57,504 bases of DNA, taken from Bdellovibrionales bacterium. GTDB taxonomy: Bacteria > Bdellovibrionota > UBA2428. Made by a program: the position numbers and the translations under genes. The notes beneath the pieces are model-generated. The model did not search any database. It saw only the letters and a program-made list of their open reading frames with translations, and was not told where the DNA came from. The stretch lies in the NCBI GenBank assembly GCA_018266335.1, contig JAFEAR010000007.1, forward strand, positions 1-57,504, read 5' to 3'. Of the stretch, positions 34,801-43,735 are shown piece after piece; positions within the stretch are counted from its first letter, which is position 1, and each line of letters opens with the position of its first letter.

Positions 34801-35306
34801 AGATCCTTAAGCCAGCGAACGCCTTTGGCCAGACGTGCTCCCTTGGGAGTCAAGCGTAGGCGATTACTCGCATCGGCTTCAATGAAGCCGGATTCTTGAA
34901 GAATGACCCATCGACGTGCGTAGGAGCTCTTGGTGTCGTAAAGCGCTCCTAATTTTTCCAGCGTCAGGGGCGTGTTCTGGCTGCGATAAAACTCCACCAT
35001 CATCCGCACGCTGAGGGAACGATCATTGATGGAGTAAAAAATCAGGTAACCGTTGTGGAGTAAAAGGAGCAGCAAAAAGGCTGCGATGAGTTCTTCGGTA
35101 AGAGAACTTTCCGAGAAAGCCCCCCCGAAGTTCGTCTGCAGTTGCCAGGCGCAAAGCACGACCAAGGGAAGCATCGAGAAGAAAAGTCGATTGAGCGTAG
35201 ACCATTTGCGGAACCGCGCGGATCCATGGAGCAGGCCTACGTGAATCAGGACATACAAGGTCATGCCTGCAATCGCGACGAACAATGTAGCTACAACTTC
35301 GGTCAT
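34776..35306 (-). CDS. Membrane protein with C-terminal winged-helix-like domain (paralogue A)
   Basis: A 176-residue protein with about four hydrophobic helices (VVATLFVAIAGMTLYVLIHVGLL; LFFSMLPLVVLCAW; LIAAFLLLLLLHNGYLIFYS). A cytoplasmic tail of about 75 residues follows, with the pattern of a winged helix: SVRMMVEFYRS, LTLEKLGALYDTKSSYARRWVILQESGFIEAD, LRLTPKGARLAKGVRWLKDL. The TPKG segment is typical of the wing in archaeal and bacterial wHTH proteins. It is related in layout to the upstream gene, whose stop it overlaps as ATGA. A membrane-anchored regulator or subunit of a glycan machinery is possible; nothing more can be said. Confidence 0.72.
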   Translation of the reverse strand: MTEVVATLFVAIAGMTLYVLIHVGLLHGSARFRKWSTLNRLFFSMLPLVVLCAWQLQTNFGGAFSESSLTEELIAAFLLLLLLHNGYLIFYSINDRSLSVRMMVEFYRSQNTPLTLEKLGALYDTKSSYARRWVILQESGFIEADASNRLRLTPKGARLAKGVRWLKDLYGLGPGG

Positions 35307-35821
35307 CCGCCTTTACCCAATCGCAAAAAGTCTTTTATGTAAGAAGAGACTGAGCCAATTCTTTGCGCGCGCACTGTGTTGGCGTAAACAACTTGTCCAT
35401 TCTGCTCGCTCTTGACCAGGTATCCTGTGGCCACGGCCCGCTCAACCCGACGCCGAAAAACATCTTCAAAATCATAGTCCACTTTGAGTTCGTCCGGAGT
35501 TACGGAACCCTTACTTAACATCTCCACGAGGAAGCGCAGCGAGGGGCTGGTATCGAAGGCCGAATAGAAGAGCAGGTAGCCAAACCAGATGAGAGTAAAA
35601 AAGAGTCCCGCACTCAATGGCGCCACCCAAATGGCGTGGGACCAGTCCGGAGCGTGACCTTTCCAAAAATGAATCCAGGCGGGGAGAAAGCACCCCGAAA
35701 AAAACATAATCAAGGTCATCACTTTAGCCCGGGCATGGACGTCAAAGAAATGAAACCAAAAGACGTGCAACAGCACGTAAACGGTGAAGGCGCAAAGAGC
35801 GGACAGAACAACTGCAGCCAT
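35303..35821 (-). CDS. Membrane protein with C-terminal winged-helix-like domain (paralogue B)
   Basis: A 172-residue protein with the same plan as its downstream neighbour: N-terminal helices (AAVVLSALCAFTVYVLLHVFWFHFF; IMFFSGCFLPAWI; APLSAGLFFTLIWFGYLLFYSAF) and a C-terminal domain with SLRFLVEML, VTPDELKVDYDFEDVFRRRVERAVATGYLVKSE. Both proteins share GYLxFYS followed by S(V/L)R and a final helix, so they arose by duplication. I take the ATG at 35821, two bases after the stop of the upstream exported-protein gene, rather than the longer form. Function unknown. Confidence 0.72.
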   Translation of the reverse strand: MAAVVLSALCAFTVYVLLHVFWFHFFDVHARAKVMTLIMFFSGCFLPAWIHFWKGHAPDWSHAIWVAPLSAGLFFTLIWFGYLLFYSAFDTSPSLRFLVEMLSKGSVTPDELKVDYDFEDVFRRRVERAVATGYLVKSEQNGQVVYANTVRAQRIGSVSSYIKDFLRLGKGG

Positions 35822-35823
35822 GT

Positions 35824-36354
35824 CTATTCGCTCTTCAGTTCCCAAGAAATGCAGCTGGTGCCAGGAGCGTCTTGCAAGGAGCTAAACGCAGCATCTAGTT
35901 CATCACGCGTGGGAGCTTGTGAAGGCGAGGAAACGCTAAATTTCTTGTTCTCCGCGATTCGGAAGAAAGGCGTTTCTTCGCGCGAGCCGTCAAAGCCCTT
36001 AAGGTCAAACTGCGCCACCAGTCCTTGGTCGGAAGCGAGGGTCTTGTCTGTGCGAGTCGTGGCTATAATAGCGCTACCAAAAAAATGATCTCCCACCGGC
36101 TTCATCCGCACGTACTCAATATTTGCAATAATTTGCTCCGTTTTCGTGGGCCAGCTGGGGACCTCGCGAATCAGTCCAACGGTTGCGAATAGTTCTTTGG
36201 GCGAGGAGGTGAGCTCCTTCGATTCGAGGCGAAAGACACAATAGTAGCGGTGTGTGTAGGTTGGAGAGGCTTGAGTCAGATGAGAAAGTCCAAAAGCGCA
36301 CACCCCGAAGGCGAGGCGAAAGGCGTTGTGAAACGAAGACGCGCATGGACCCAT
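35824..36354 (-). CDS. Putative exported protein, unknown function
   Basis: A 176-residue protein with a probable signal peptide (FRLAFGVCAFGLSHLTQA|SP). The mature part of about 145 residues is mostly polar and probably beta-rich. Two cysteines (YYCVF and TSCISW), one at each end, could form a disulfide. No family is recognised. It is the first of three genes read leftwards with two-base and four-base junctions, so it may cooperate with the two membrane/winged-helix paralogues, for example as a periplasmic partner. This is inference from position only. Confidence 0.65.
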   Translation of the reverse strand: MGPCASSFHNAFRLAFGVCAFGLSHLTQASPTYTHRYYCVFRLESKELTSSPKELFATVGLIREVPSWPTKTEQIIANIEYVRMKPVGDHFFGSAIIATTRTDKTLASDQGLVAQFDLKGFDGSREETPFFRIAENKKFSVSSPSQAPTRDELDAAFSSLQDAPGTSCISWELKSE

Positions 36355-36454
36355 AGCGGGCGAAGATATCTTGGAAACAAGTAAAAATCAAAGAGCTTAG
36401 ACATTTCGGACGCCCCATTGCCAAAGAACTTTTCCTCTGTTTACCTTCTCGCGC

Positions 36455-37693
36455 ATGAACAGGCTGGAGAAATTAAAAGTCATGGCCCTCATTGTGCTCT
36501 GGGGCTTCATTGGGTCTGTCATTTTTAATTATATTCGCTCGCAATATTTTCATTTGCCCTTTTATCCGTACGGAACTTTTCTCTTCGATCCGGGCGATGC
36601 TCTGCACGACTTTATTGGTTCGCACATTATGAACACGGACAACGATCCGTTTCGCATTGTGCTGCGCTCGCTCGGAAATAACTATCCCCCCTTTGGCTAT
36701 GCCATTCTTCTTCCCTTCACGATGATTCCCCTTAAGGCGGGAATCATTTTTTATCTGGTCACGATCGTGGCGGGCTTTTTTTATTTCCTCAAACAGACCG
36801 TTTGCGTTCCGGAGGGCCGCGGTGGATGGAATTGGTTTTTCCTGCCGATTTTCGGTCTTTGCACCTATCCGTTCTTGTTTGCGATGGATCGGGCCAATAC
36901 GGAAGATTTCATCTTCCTGTGGGTCGTTGCCTTTTTCTTGCTCTACGGTGCCAAGAGGCATCGTCCTGCGGCCTTTTTCTTGGGGGGGGCCGCCGCCTCG
37001 AAGGTCTATCCTGGTTTGTTTAGTTTTTTGTATTTGCGCGACAAGAAGTACAAAGAGTTTGTTCTCGTATTGCTGAGCATGGCGTTCTTTACGGTGGCCT
37101 CCATGGTGGTGTTTCGGGTGAACCTCACCCAGCTTCTGGATTCTTACAGTCGATCCATGCCTCGCTTTAAGAGCATCATTCTGGCCGCCGGGAATGATTG
37201 CTTTAGCTCGAGCATATTTAGTTCGTTTCGCTTCCTGGCGGCCCTTATTCTGGGGCCGGAGAAGGTTTACTCTCCGGAGTTCTCGGCCCAGGCCCTTTCT
37301 GTCTATATGCCGATTTCCCTGGCTATTTTGATTGTGTATTTGGTGGGGATCCTGAGTCGGGGGGTTGAATTGTGGGAGAGTTTGGTTTTGATCGTTTGCG
37401 CCTTAATTTTGGTGCCGCAGACCTCTTTTGACTACAAACTCTTGCACCTGTTTATCCCCTTTGCCGCTTTCCTAACGGCCCATACCGATCGCCGCACCGG
37501 CCTCTATTATTCCGTTCTATTCGGCGTGCTTTTTATCCCAAAAAACTTCTTCATTTTTTGGAATATCTCAATTCAGGGGACCCTTAACGTCCTCTGCCTG
37601 TTGCTAATGTCCTGGCCCATTCTTAAGAAGGGGCTGCGGCCTCAGGTCCTTCGTGAGACTGTAAAATACTACCTTCGCCCAGGGAGTTTATGA
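36455..37693 (+). CDS. GT87-like membrane glycosyltransferase (DUF2029)
   Basis: A 412-residue polytopic membrane protein. Features matching the GT87 mannosyltransferase family are an acidic residue in the first loop (FDPGDALHDF), NNYPPFGYAILLPF (the YPP loop), MDRANTEDFIFLW and GGAAASKVYPGLFSFLYL with K and P in the usual place. About ten hydrophobic helices can be counted. Such enzymes use polyprenyl-phosphate sugars and face the periplasm. The gene stands alone, divergent from the exported-protein gene, and its product may extend or decorate a surface glycan together with the GT2 enzyme. Confidence 0.8.
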   Translation: MNRLEKLKVMALIVLWGFIGSVIFNYIRSQYFHLPFYPYGTFLFDPGDALHDFIGSHIMNTDNDPFRIVLRSLGNNYPPFGYAILLPFTMIPLKAGIIFYLVTIVAGFFYFLKQTVCVPEGRGGWNWFFLPIFGLCTYPFLFAMDRANTEDFIFLWVVAFFLLYGAKRHRPAAFFLGGAAASKVYPGLFSFLYLRDKKYKEFVLVLLSMAFFTVASMVVFRVNLTQLLDSYSRSMPRFKSIILAAGNDCFSSSIFSSFRFLAALILGPEKVYSPEFSAQALSVYMPISLAILIVYLVGILSRGVELWESLVLIVCALILVPQTSFDYKLLHLFIPFAAFLTAHTDRRTGLYYSVLFGVLFIPKNFFIFWNISIQGTLNVLCLLLMSWPILKKGLRPQVLRETVKYYLRPGSL

Positions 37694-37855
37694 CGCGGAG
37701 CTGTCCAGCGATAGGCTCAGAAAAACGGGTCTACAAAGCCTTAAAACTGGTTCGAACCCTTCCTTTCTGTTAAGGACTCGTTAGAATTGACGGAACTCAT
37801 TGTTTCCGCGCGGAATTGGGAAACAGATTTGCACCTGGAAGGTACCTAGAAAAAC

Positions 37856-39040
37856 ATGGAAAGAACTCAAAACACTCACAAATACCCGGTTCTCCAGTAT
37901 CAAGAACTGTTGAAGGAGTACGAGGGGCGCCTGACCTCCATCGAGCGTGGATTCTCAATGGATAAGGAGTTTTTGGAGTTTTGGGTTCCGGATGAGGACA
38001 CCAACAAGAGTCTTTTCTACCTGTTTGAGTCGGCATCGCTGAAAAACGAAGCCGGGCTTTCGGTTGTTTTGGATGCCGAGCACATTTCTTCCGTCGATAG
38101 CGAGGGCCTGGTGGCCGCGCTACGCGGTTTGGGAGCTGTGCGCAGCGATAAAACCCCCAGTCAGGTTACGATCACGGTCGTGTTTGGCGCTCCCGATGCT
38201 AGCGATGATGCTTTGGATCTTAACGTTCCGGGCCTCTCCGATTTGCGCCGCTGCTACCGTGAAAAACTCCTTTTAGAAACCCGCACTCTGAAACATTCGG
38301 TTTCCGGGCCGCTGAAGCCTTCTGCGAATTTAAAGGCGATCCTGACCAAATTTGAAGGTGGCACGGTGATGATGGCCATCGATCCTTCCACCACCTTGGT
38401 ACGGGAGTTTCGTTACACGGGCCTGAAGAACAATGCTCTCACCAAAATGCTCGACTTCTTGTGCCAGATTAACGAAGGCTACTTGATTCAAGAAATCTCT
38501 GAACACGGAGTTATTCGTTTGGAGAACGAGCTTCGTGACCCCACGTTGCCGGCGCCCGTGCGTGGAATTGTGACTCCGGAAAATGCTGGACCGTATTTTG
38601 TTGCCCTTAATCACCTAGTTCGCGAGATGTTCCGTCAGGGACGCGAAGAGCTAGGCATCAAGATTACCCGGAACACTATGGAGAAGCCCATCTCTAAAGA
38701 ATGGCTCGCTTTGCAGGACTCGGAGCGCCTGGCCAAAATTAAGGCCGCCGCTTTGCAGTTTTTGACCGAAACTAACGAAAAAGCGACCATTGAAGTCTTG
38801 GCGATTAAACAGGCCATTCACGTTTACGTTGATTTCGAAGGCTGCTCGGCGGAGCAAGAGAAACGTTTGCTCTGCAAAGGATTTGAGAAATTTTTGAAGC
38901 GAAACGTTGAACAGAAGTTGGAAATTTACTTGCCCACCGCAATGGACAAGTTGGCGCGCGATAAGATGGCCCATTCTCTCGTGAAGGCAGATCCGGAAGT
39001 CTTCCGTGAAACCAATCAAGACAAAGGAGCTCACAAATGA
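37856..39040 (+). CDS. Unknown protein with a STAS-like segment, coupled to a radical SAM gene
   Basis: A 394-residue soluble protein that I do not recognise. Residues about 68-90 (LSVVLDAEHISSVDSEGLVAAL) have the strand-loop-helix pattern of STAS domains, including the small/acid-S loop. Two sections (about 25-115 and 165-275) look alike in secondary-structure pattern and may be a duplicated unit. The C-terminal third is helical and charged. There is no signal peptide or membrane segment. The stop overlaps the radical SAM start as ATGA, so the two are translated together and this protein is probably its substrate, scaffold or partner. The gap of about 160 bases upstream holds no gene. Confidence 0.6.
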   Translation: MERTQNTHKYPVLQYQELLKEYEGRLTSIERGFSMDKEFLEFWVPDEDTNKSLFYLFESASLKNEAGLSVVLDAEHISSVDSEGLVAALRGLGAVRSDKTPSQVTITVVFGAPDASDDALDLNVPGLSDLRRCYREKLLLETRTLKHSVSGPLKPSANLKAILTKFEGGTVMMAIDPSTTLVREFRYTGLKNNALTKMLDFLCQINEGYLIQEISEHGVIRLENELRDPTLPAPVRGIVTPENAGPYFVALNHLVREMFRQGREELGIKITRNTMEKPISKEWLALQDSERLAKIKAAALQFLTETNEKATIEVLAIKQAIHVYVDFEGCSAEQEKRLLCKGFEKFLKRNVEQKLEIYLPTAMDKLARDKMAHSLVKADPEVFRETNQDKGAHK

Positions 39041-40167
39041 CTCTCATTACGCCCGTAGATAACCGGAATTTGATTTTGGACGGCCACAAGTTGGCCTGGC
39101 ACTTGGACCGCGTGAAAGCTTGGGAAGCGGGCGAGCGTGTTGCCCCCGTAACCATCGATATGGCCCTAACGCGCGCTTGCACCCACAAGTGTGGTTTCTG
39201 CTATGCGATGTTCCAAGAGAACACTGGCTCCAAAATTACCCGTCAGGTCATGGACCAATTTATTGATGACTGTGCGGAAGTTGGTGTGCGCGCTATCAGC
39301 TTTGCGGGTGACGGCGAGAACACGTTGCATCCGGCTTTCGTGAGCTCGGTTATCCGTGGTGGCGAGCAGGGTATCAGCATGGCGCTGAACACCAACGCCT
39401 TTCCCTTGGCCGGCAAGAAGATCGAAGAAGTTCTTCCTCACCTGACCTACGTGCGCGTTAACATTTGTGCGGCGGACCCTCAGCGCTATGCAGAAATCAT
39501 GGGCGCGAAACCGGAATGGTACTTCACGGTTATCGACAACATCCGCAACATGGTTGAGTTCAAGCGCAAAAAGGGCCTGAACGTTACGATTGGTATGCAG
39601 CTCGTGCTCGTGCCTGAATATGAAGACCAAATTTTGCCCCTCGCCAAATTGGCTCTCGATTTGGGCGTGGACTACTACGTGATTAAGCACTGCAGCGATG
39701 ACGAAGAAAAGAGCTTCGACCTCGACTATTTGAAGTACGAGCGCATGTACAAGCTAATCAAAGAGGCTGAGTCTCTTTCGACTCGCGAAACGGCGATCAT
39801 TGCTAAATGGAAGAAAATTCAAGAGGGTAACGACCAGCGCAACTATCAACGTTGTTATGGACCTCCCTTCATGATTCAAATTTCCGGCACCGGCCTAGTG
39901 GGTCCTTGCGGTCAGCTCTTTAACGATAAATTCAAGCGCTACCACATGGGCAACATCTGCGAGCGTCGTTTTAAAGACATCGTTCAGAGTGACGAGTACT
40001 GGGAAATTGTAAACCACCTGGCGTCGGAAGATTTTAACGCTCAGCGGGTGTGTGGCGCGCTCTGTCGTCCGCACTATGTGAACGAAGTTCTCGATCAGTA
40101 CAAGAAGGGTTACGTTACGCTGGAACAGCCGGCGGGAGCGGTTCCCCTGCACAAAAACTTCCTCTAA
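39037..40167 (+). CDS. Radical SAM enzyme with a SPASM-like C-terminal cysteine region
   Basis: A 376-residue radical SAM protein. The 4Fe-4S motif is CTHKCGFC (C48, C52, C55), in front of an AdoMet barrel with SFAGDGENTLHP (glycine-rich strand) and YVRVNICAADP. The last 100 residues hold more cysteines (QRCYGPPFMI, GPCGQLF, GNICERRF, RVCGALCRPHY) in a SPASM/twitch-like arrangement that could bind further clusters. Such enzymes modify peptides or sugars. No precursor peptide or typical RiPP genes are visible, and the surroundings are glycan genes, so a sugar or lipid substrate is possible. A terminator follows 23 bases after the stop. Confidence 0.85.
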   Translation: MTLITPVDNRNLILDGHKLAWHLDRVKAWEAGERVAPVTIDMALTRACTHKCGFCYAMFQENTGSKITRQVMDQFIDDCAEVGVRAISFAGDGENTLHPAFVSSVIRGGEQGISMALNTNAFPLAGKKIEEVLPHLTYVRVNICAADPQRYAEIMGAKPEWYFTVIDNIRNMVEFKRKKGLNVTIGMQLVLVPEYEDQILPLAKLALDLGVDYYVIKHCSDDEEKSFDLDYLKYERMYKLIKEAESLSTRETAIIAKWKKIQEGNDQRNYQRCYGPPFMIQISGTGLVGPCGQLFNDKFKRYHMGNICERRFKDIVQSDEYWEIVNHLASEDFNAQRVCGALCRPHYVNEVLDQYKKGYVTLEQPAGAVPLHKNFL

Positions 40168-40190
40168 GTTTTAAGTTATTGATGAAGTCA

Positions 40191-40233
40191 AAGAAGGCCG
40201 CGGGGCGCGATGCCCGGCGGCCTTCTTGTTTTA
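40191..40233. terminator. Strong hairpin terminator, probably bidirectional
   Basis: The arms AAGAAGGCCGC (40191-40201) and GCGGCCTTCTT (40217-40227) pair perfectly over 11 bases. An inner GGGC/GCCC stem extends the hairpin, and GTTTTAT follows. It lies between the radical SAM gene and the stop of the convergent acyltransferase gene. On the minus strand the hairpin is followed by TTCTTTGACTT, a weaker T-tract, so it could also serve that gene. Confidence 0.85.
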
Positions 40234-41418
40234 TCTGCTCGTCGCGTCGATAGAAAGTTCGTGGGCAGAGTTGGGGAAGTATTTCTTCAGTTTTAGGAAG
40301 CGTTTTTCGAAATAGAAGTACGAGAGCGCCGACATGCCGACAATGACCGCAAGGCTCAAGCTATTCGCTAAAAGTGTAAAGGCGTAAAAATTTTCAGGCA
40401 CCCACTTGAGCGCTACCAGCGAGTTTAGGACGAGCGTAATGCCAATCCAGTTGTACGCGTACAAACCAAACGAGATTTTTCCCATGAACTCGCAGAAGCG
40501 ATTGCGCAGTTTGAGAATGGATTTTGGATTTAGGGCCACGTTGACGATGATGGCCATAAAGAGAAAGGCATAGATTTCATCGTCGAACATTCGTAGGCGT
40601 AGCCCGGTATACAGCCGATACAGCGTGTAGAGAAGAATGAGAATTTGCGAGGGAATCAAAAACAAAGGCCATAGCCAGGCCTTTCGGTTCAGGTAGAGCC
40701 AGGCTCCCATGCCTCCAATGGCCATGCAATCGATGCGGAACCAAAAAAAATACAACGCCGTCGACTGCAGGAATCCGGGGACCCAGGCCGGCACGGATTG
40801 GTCGTTTTTAAATACGAAGGAAGCAAAATAGGGCAGATTCTTGAGCACAAAATCTAGGAGTCCCACGGCTAGCAGCATGAGGGGTAATTTGTTCTTCGCA
40901 AAACGCACGAGGTGCGGCCAGATCAAATAGAAATGTTCCTCGATGCTAGTTGACCAAAGAGCCCCGGCAAAAACCACGGGGCCGATGAAGCGCTCCGTGA
41001 TGTGGGCAGACAAGAGCAGGTATCCGGCGAGTTTGGCGAGTCCGTGGCCATCCCAAACGGGAGGATAATTGTGCACGGTCATGAGCGGAATGAAGGGCAG
41101 AACAAAGAAGCCCAGAAAAGTGAGGAGGTAGTATACCGGCCAAATGCGAAGGGCTCGGCGCAGATAGAAATTCTTAATTCCAATGGTTCCAGATGCCCGC
41201 ATTTCTTCACAGAGTAGGTAGGTGATGAGGAATCCGCTGAGCACGAAGAAGAAGGTAACGCCTTGGTCGCCAAGACCCAAAACCATTGGGTGTACCCAGC
41301 GATTCGGCAGTCCTTGGAGCATTTTAATTTGTTCGAGGTGGTGCACGATGACCGCAAATGCGGCAAAAAAACGTAGCCCGTTTAGTCCGGGTAAGAGGTT
41401 GGATTTACGGGCATTCAT
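40231..41418 (-). CDS. Acyltransferase 3 family (OafA-type) membrane protein
   Basis: A 395-residue protein with about ten transmembrane helices. The N-terminal GLNGLRFFAAFAVIVHHLEQ carries the conserved arginine and histidine of the acyltransferase-3 family, and SGFLITYLLCEEM and FYLRRALRIWPVYY follow in the normal order. Members transfer acetyl or other acyl groups from the cytoplasm to periplasmic sugars, for example O-antigen. There is no SGNH extension. The start lies at the far right, 120 bases from the divergent metK start. The gene closes the glycan region and may acylate the surface polysaccharide. Confidence 0.9.
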   Translation of the reverse strand: MNARKSNLLPGLNGLRFFAAFAVIVHHLEQIKMLQGLPNRWVHPMVLGLGDQGVTFFFVLSGFLITYLLCEEMRASGTIGIKNFYLRRALRIWPVYYLLTFLGFFVLPFIPLMTVHNYPPVWDGHGLAKLAGYLLLSAHITERFIGPVVFAGALWSTSIEEHFYLIWPHLVRFAKNKLPLMLLAVGLLDFVLKNLPYFASFVFKNDQSVPAWVPGFLQSTALYFFWFRIDCMAIGGMGAWLYLNRKAWLWPLFLIPSQILILLYTLYRLYTGLRLRMFDDEIYAFLFMAIIVNVALNPKSILKLRNRFCEFMGKISFGLYAYNWIGITLVLNSLVALKWVPENFYAFTLLANSLSLAVIVGMSALSYFYFEKRFLKLKKYFPNSAHELSIDATSR

Positions 41419-41538
41419 GGGGGAAGCCTATCTTACGAGTATGGTTTTCGGAAGAGTGCTTGCAAGAATCTCCAATGAATGCACAGAAAAAATGGGCTCG
41501 CTTCCCAGCTTGCTTTTCCTAGGCTAGGCTACTTCGCC

Positions 41539-42708
41539 ATGGCTAACGGCTCTCAGCATTTTTTCAGTTCAGAATCCGTCACCGAGGGGCACCCCGATAA
41601 AGTTGCGGATTGCGTAAGTGACACCATACTTGATGCTTTCATCGCAAAAGATCCCGAGGCACTCGTAGCCTGTGAGACCTTGGTGACCACGGACTTCGTG
41701 GTGCTTGCCGGCGAAATTCATACGACCAAACCGGTGCGGCTAGATTTTTCGGAACTCGTGCGGGGAGCTATTCGCAATATTGGCTACAATTCTTCGAAAG
41801 AAGGATTCAATGCGGACACCTGCGAAATTGTGAATCGTTTGCATGCCCAAAGCGACGATATTCGCCAAGGCGTTATTCAACAGGATTCCGAAATCGGCGC
41901 GGGCGATCAGGGCCTCATGTTTGGCTTTGCTTGCGACGAAACTACGGAGCTCATGCCGCTGCCCATCTCGTTGGCCCACGCCATCACGGCTAAACTTACG
42001 GAGCGCCGTAAATCCGGAGCTATTCCCTGGCTGCGTCCGGACGGAAAGTCCCAAGTCACGATTGAATATCGGGATGGCAAGCCTTACCGCGTAGACACGA
42101 TTGTAGTCTCTACCCAGCACGCGGAGAGCGTGTCGCAGGAAGAAATTCATGCGCAGGTAGAATCCGAAATCTTGAATAAAGTTATTAAGCCGGAGCATCG
42201 CAAAGGTGCGGCACCCAAACTGCACATCAATCCCACGGGTCGCTTTGTGACGGGCGGGCCGCACGGAGACTGTGGACTGACGGGGCGCAAAATTATTGTA
42301 GATACTTACGGCGGCTATGCTCCTCATGGCGGCGGTGCGTTCAGTGGTAAGGATCCGACCAAGGTTGACCGTGCTGCGGCCTACATGGCTCGCTACATCG
42401 CTAAGAACCTAGTGGCAGCGGGCTTGGCCACCAAGATGCAAGTTCAATTAGCCTATGCCATTGGGGTGGCCGACCCTGTTAGCATTTTGCTGGAAGATTT
42501 TGGCACCTCGAAAGTTGATTTGCAGCGACTGGAAAAAGTTGTGCGCGAACTTTTCCCGATGAAGCCCCGCGAAATCATCCGTCACTTAGATTTGCGCAAG
42601 CCCATCTACGCGAGAACCACCGCCTACGGTCATTTTGGCCGCGAGAACGCAGGTTTTACCTGGGAAAAAACCGACAAGGTCGCCGAATTGAAACGTAGCT
42701 TCGCCTAA
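41539..42708 (+). CDS. metK: S-adenosylmethionine synthase
   Basis: A 389-residue methionine adenosyltransferase. The start at 41539 gives [21 protein letters not shown], matching the family; a longer in-frame extension is not needed. Key segments are [28 protein letters not shown], the [21 protein letters not shown] block and [19 protein letters not shown], where the P-loop-like lysines and magnesium ligands lie. It makes S-adenosylmethionine from methionine and ATP. The convergent neighbours encode salvage enzymes for methylthioadenosine or 5'-deoxyadenosine, and a radical SAM enzyme lies 1.4 kb to the left. I see no SAM riboswitch upstream. Confidence 0.97.
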   Translation: MANGSQHFFSSESVTEGHPDKVADCVSDTILDAFIAKDPEALVACETLVTTDFVVLAGEIHTTKPVRLDFSELVRGAIRNIGYNSSKEGFNADTCEIVNRLHAQSDDIRQGVIQQDSEIGAGDQGLMFGFACDETTELMPLPISLAHAITAKLTERRKSGAIPWLRPDGKSQVTIEYRDGKPYRVDTIVVSTQHAESVSQEEIHAQVESEILNKVIKPEHRKGAAPKLHINPTGRFVTGGPHGDCGLTGRKIIVDTYGGYAPHGGGAFSGKDPTKVDRAAAYMARYIAKNLVAAGLATKMQVQLAYAIGVADPVSILLEDFGTSKVDLQRLEKVVRELFPMKPREIIRHLDLRKPIYARTTAYGHFGRENAGFTWEKTDKVAELKRSFA

Positions 42709-42718
42709 CCCGGCGGGC

Positions 42719-43735
42719 CTAGTTTTTAATTGATCCTAGCGCAAAGGGTGGGCGTCGCAGCCCATCGTTCAGAACGATTCCTGAGAGCAGAGGCGCCGGC
42801 GTTACGTCGAAGGAAGGGTTGAAAACCTGGCAATTAGCCGGAGCCCAGCGCACTTTTCCGAAGGACCCACTCACACCGAGCACTTCGTTGGCATCGCGCT
42901 CCTCCACGGGAATTTCGTTGCCCGAGGGACAATGGACGTCGACGGTCGAAAGGGGAGCCACCGTGAAGAAGGGAATTTGGTGTTGTTTACAGAGCACCGC
43001 TAGAGAATAGGTGCCAATCTTGTTGGCGAAGTCGCCGTTGGCCGCGATTCGGTCGGCGCCCACGAAGCATTTCTGAATTTTACCTTTGCGCATGACTACG
43101 GCGGCCATGCCGTCGCATAGCAGAGTGTGGGGAATGCCTAGTTTTTGCAGCTCCCAAGCGGTGAGGCGTGCGCCCTGGAGGAGGGGGCGGGTTTCGCAAA
43201 AATAGACGTGAATTTTTTTGCCCTGTTCGTGGGCGCGGCGAATAGCCGCCAGTGCGGTGCCGCTACCAACGGTGGCGAGTCCGCCCGTGTTGCAAATGGT
43301 CAGCACGCCATCGCCATCCTGAATAAGATCGGCGCCGTGTTGGGCCATGCCATCGCACATGGCAACGTCTTCTCGGAAAATCTGTTCGGCGGCAGCCAGA
43401 AGTTGGGTGGAGAGAGAGTCTGGCTGGGCATTGATGACGGAGCGCATGCGGTCCATGGCCCACATTAAATTCACCGCCGTAGGGCGTGCCCGCCGCAGAC
43501 GTTCCAGTTCGATCAGAATCAGCGCAGGGTTGCTTTCGCTACGGGCGAAGTCCGCGAGGGCCATGGCCGCGGCAACCCCGATGAGTGGTGCTCCGCGCAC
43601 GGCTAATCCGTGAATGAGTTCGGCCATGTGAGCAGGTGACTTTACCTGCACCCATTCTTCGCGATCCGGAAGCAGGCGTTGATCCAGCACGCGGAGTGTT
43701 TGGTTTTCGAATTTCAGTCCCATCGAATGTAGCAC
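42719..43735 (-). CDS. mtnA: Methylthioribose-1-phosphate isomerase
   Basis: A 338-residue MtnA/eIF2B-like isomerase with VRGAPLIGVAAA, TICNTGGLATVGSGTAL (catalytic Cys), ETRPLLQGARLTAWEL, GADRIAANGD (catalytic Asp) and FNPSFDVTPAPLL. It converts 5-methylthioribose 1-phosphate to 5-methylthioribulose 1-phosphate and may also accept 5-deoxyribose 1-phosphate. The start is most likely the GTG at 43735, which overlaps the aldolase stop by one base (TAGTG) and follows GGAAGGA with good spacing; the ATG at 43723 is the alternative. No mtnC, mtnD or mtnK gene is nearby. Confidence 0.94.
   Translation of the reverse strand: MLHSMGLKFENQTLRVLDQRLLPDREEWVQVKSPAHMAELIHGLAVRGAPLIGVAAAMALADFARSESNPALILIELERLRRARPTAVNLMWAMDRMRSVINAQPDSLSTQLLAAAEQIFREDVAMCDGMAQHGADLIQDGDGVLTICNTGGLATVGSGTALAAIRRAHEQGKKIHVYFCETRPLLQGARLTAWELQKLGIPHTLLCDGMAAVVMRKGKIQKCFVGADRIAANGDFANKIGTYSLAVLCKQHQIPFFTVAPLSTVDVHCPSGNEIPVEERDANEVLGVSGSFGKVRWAPANCQVFNPSFDVTPAPLLSGIVLNDGLRRPPFALGSIKN

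Noticed and set aside
37749..37758. GGTTCGAACC, resembling the T-loop of a tRNA
   Set aside because: The flanking bases do not form a T-stem and no acceptor or anticodon stem could be built, so it is only a short palindrome.
41419..41538. Possible SAM riboswitch before metK
   Set aside because: No conserved SAM-I or SAM-II core could be recognised in the 120-base gap.
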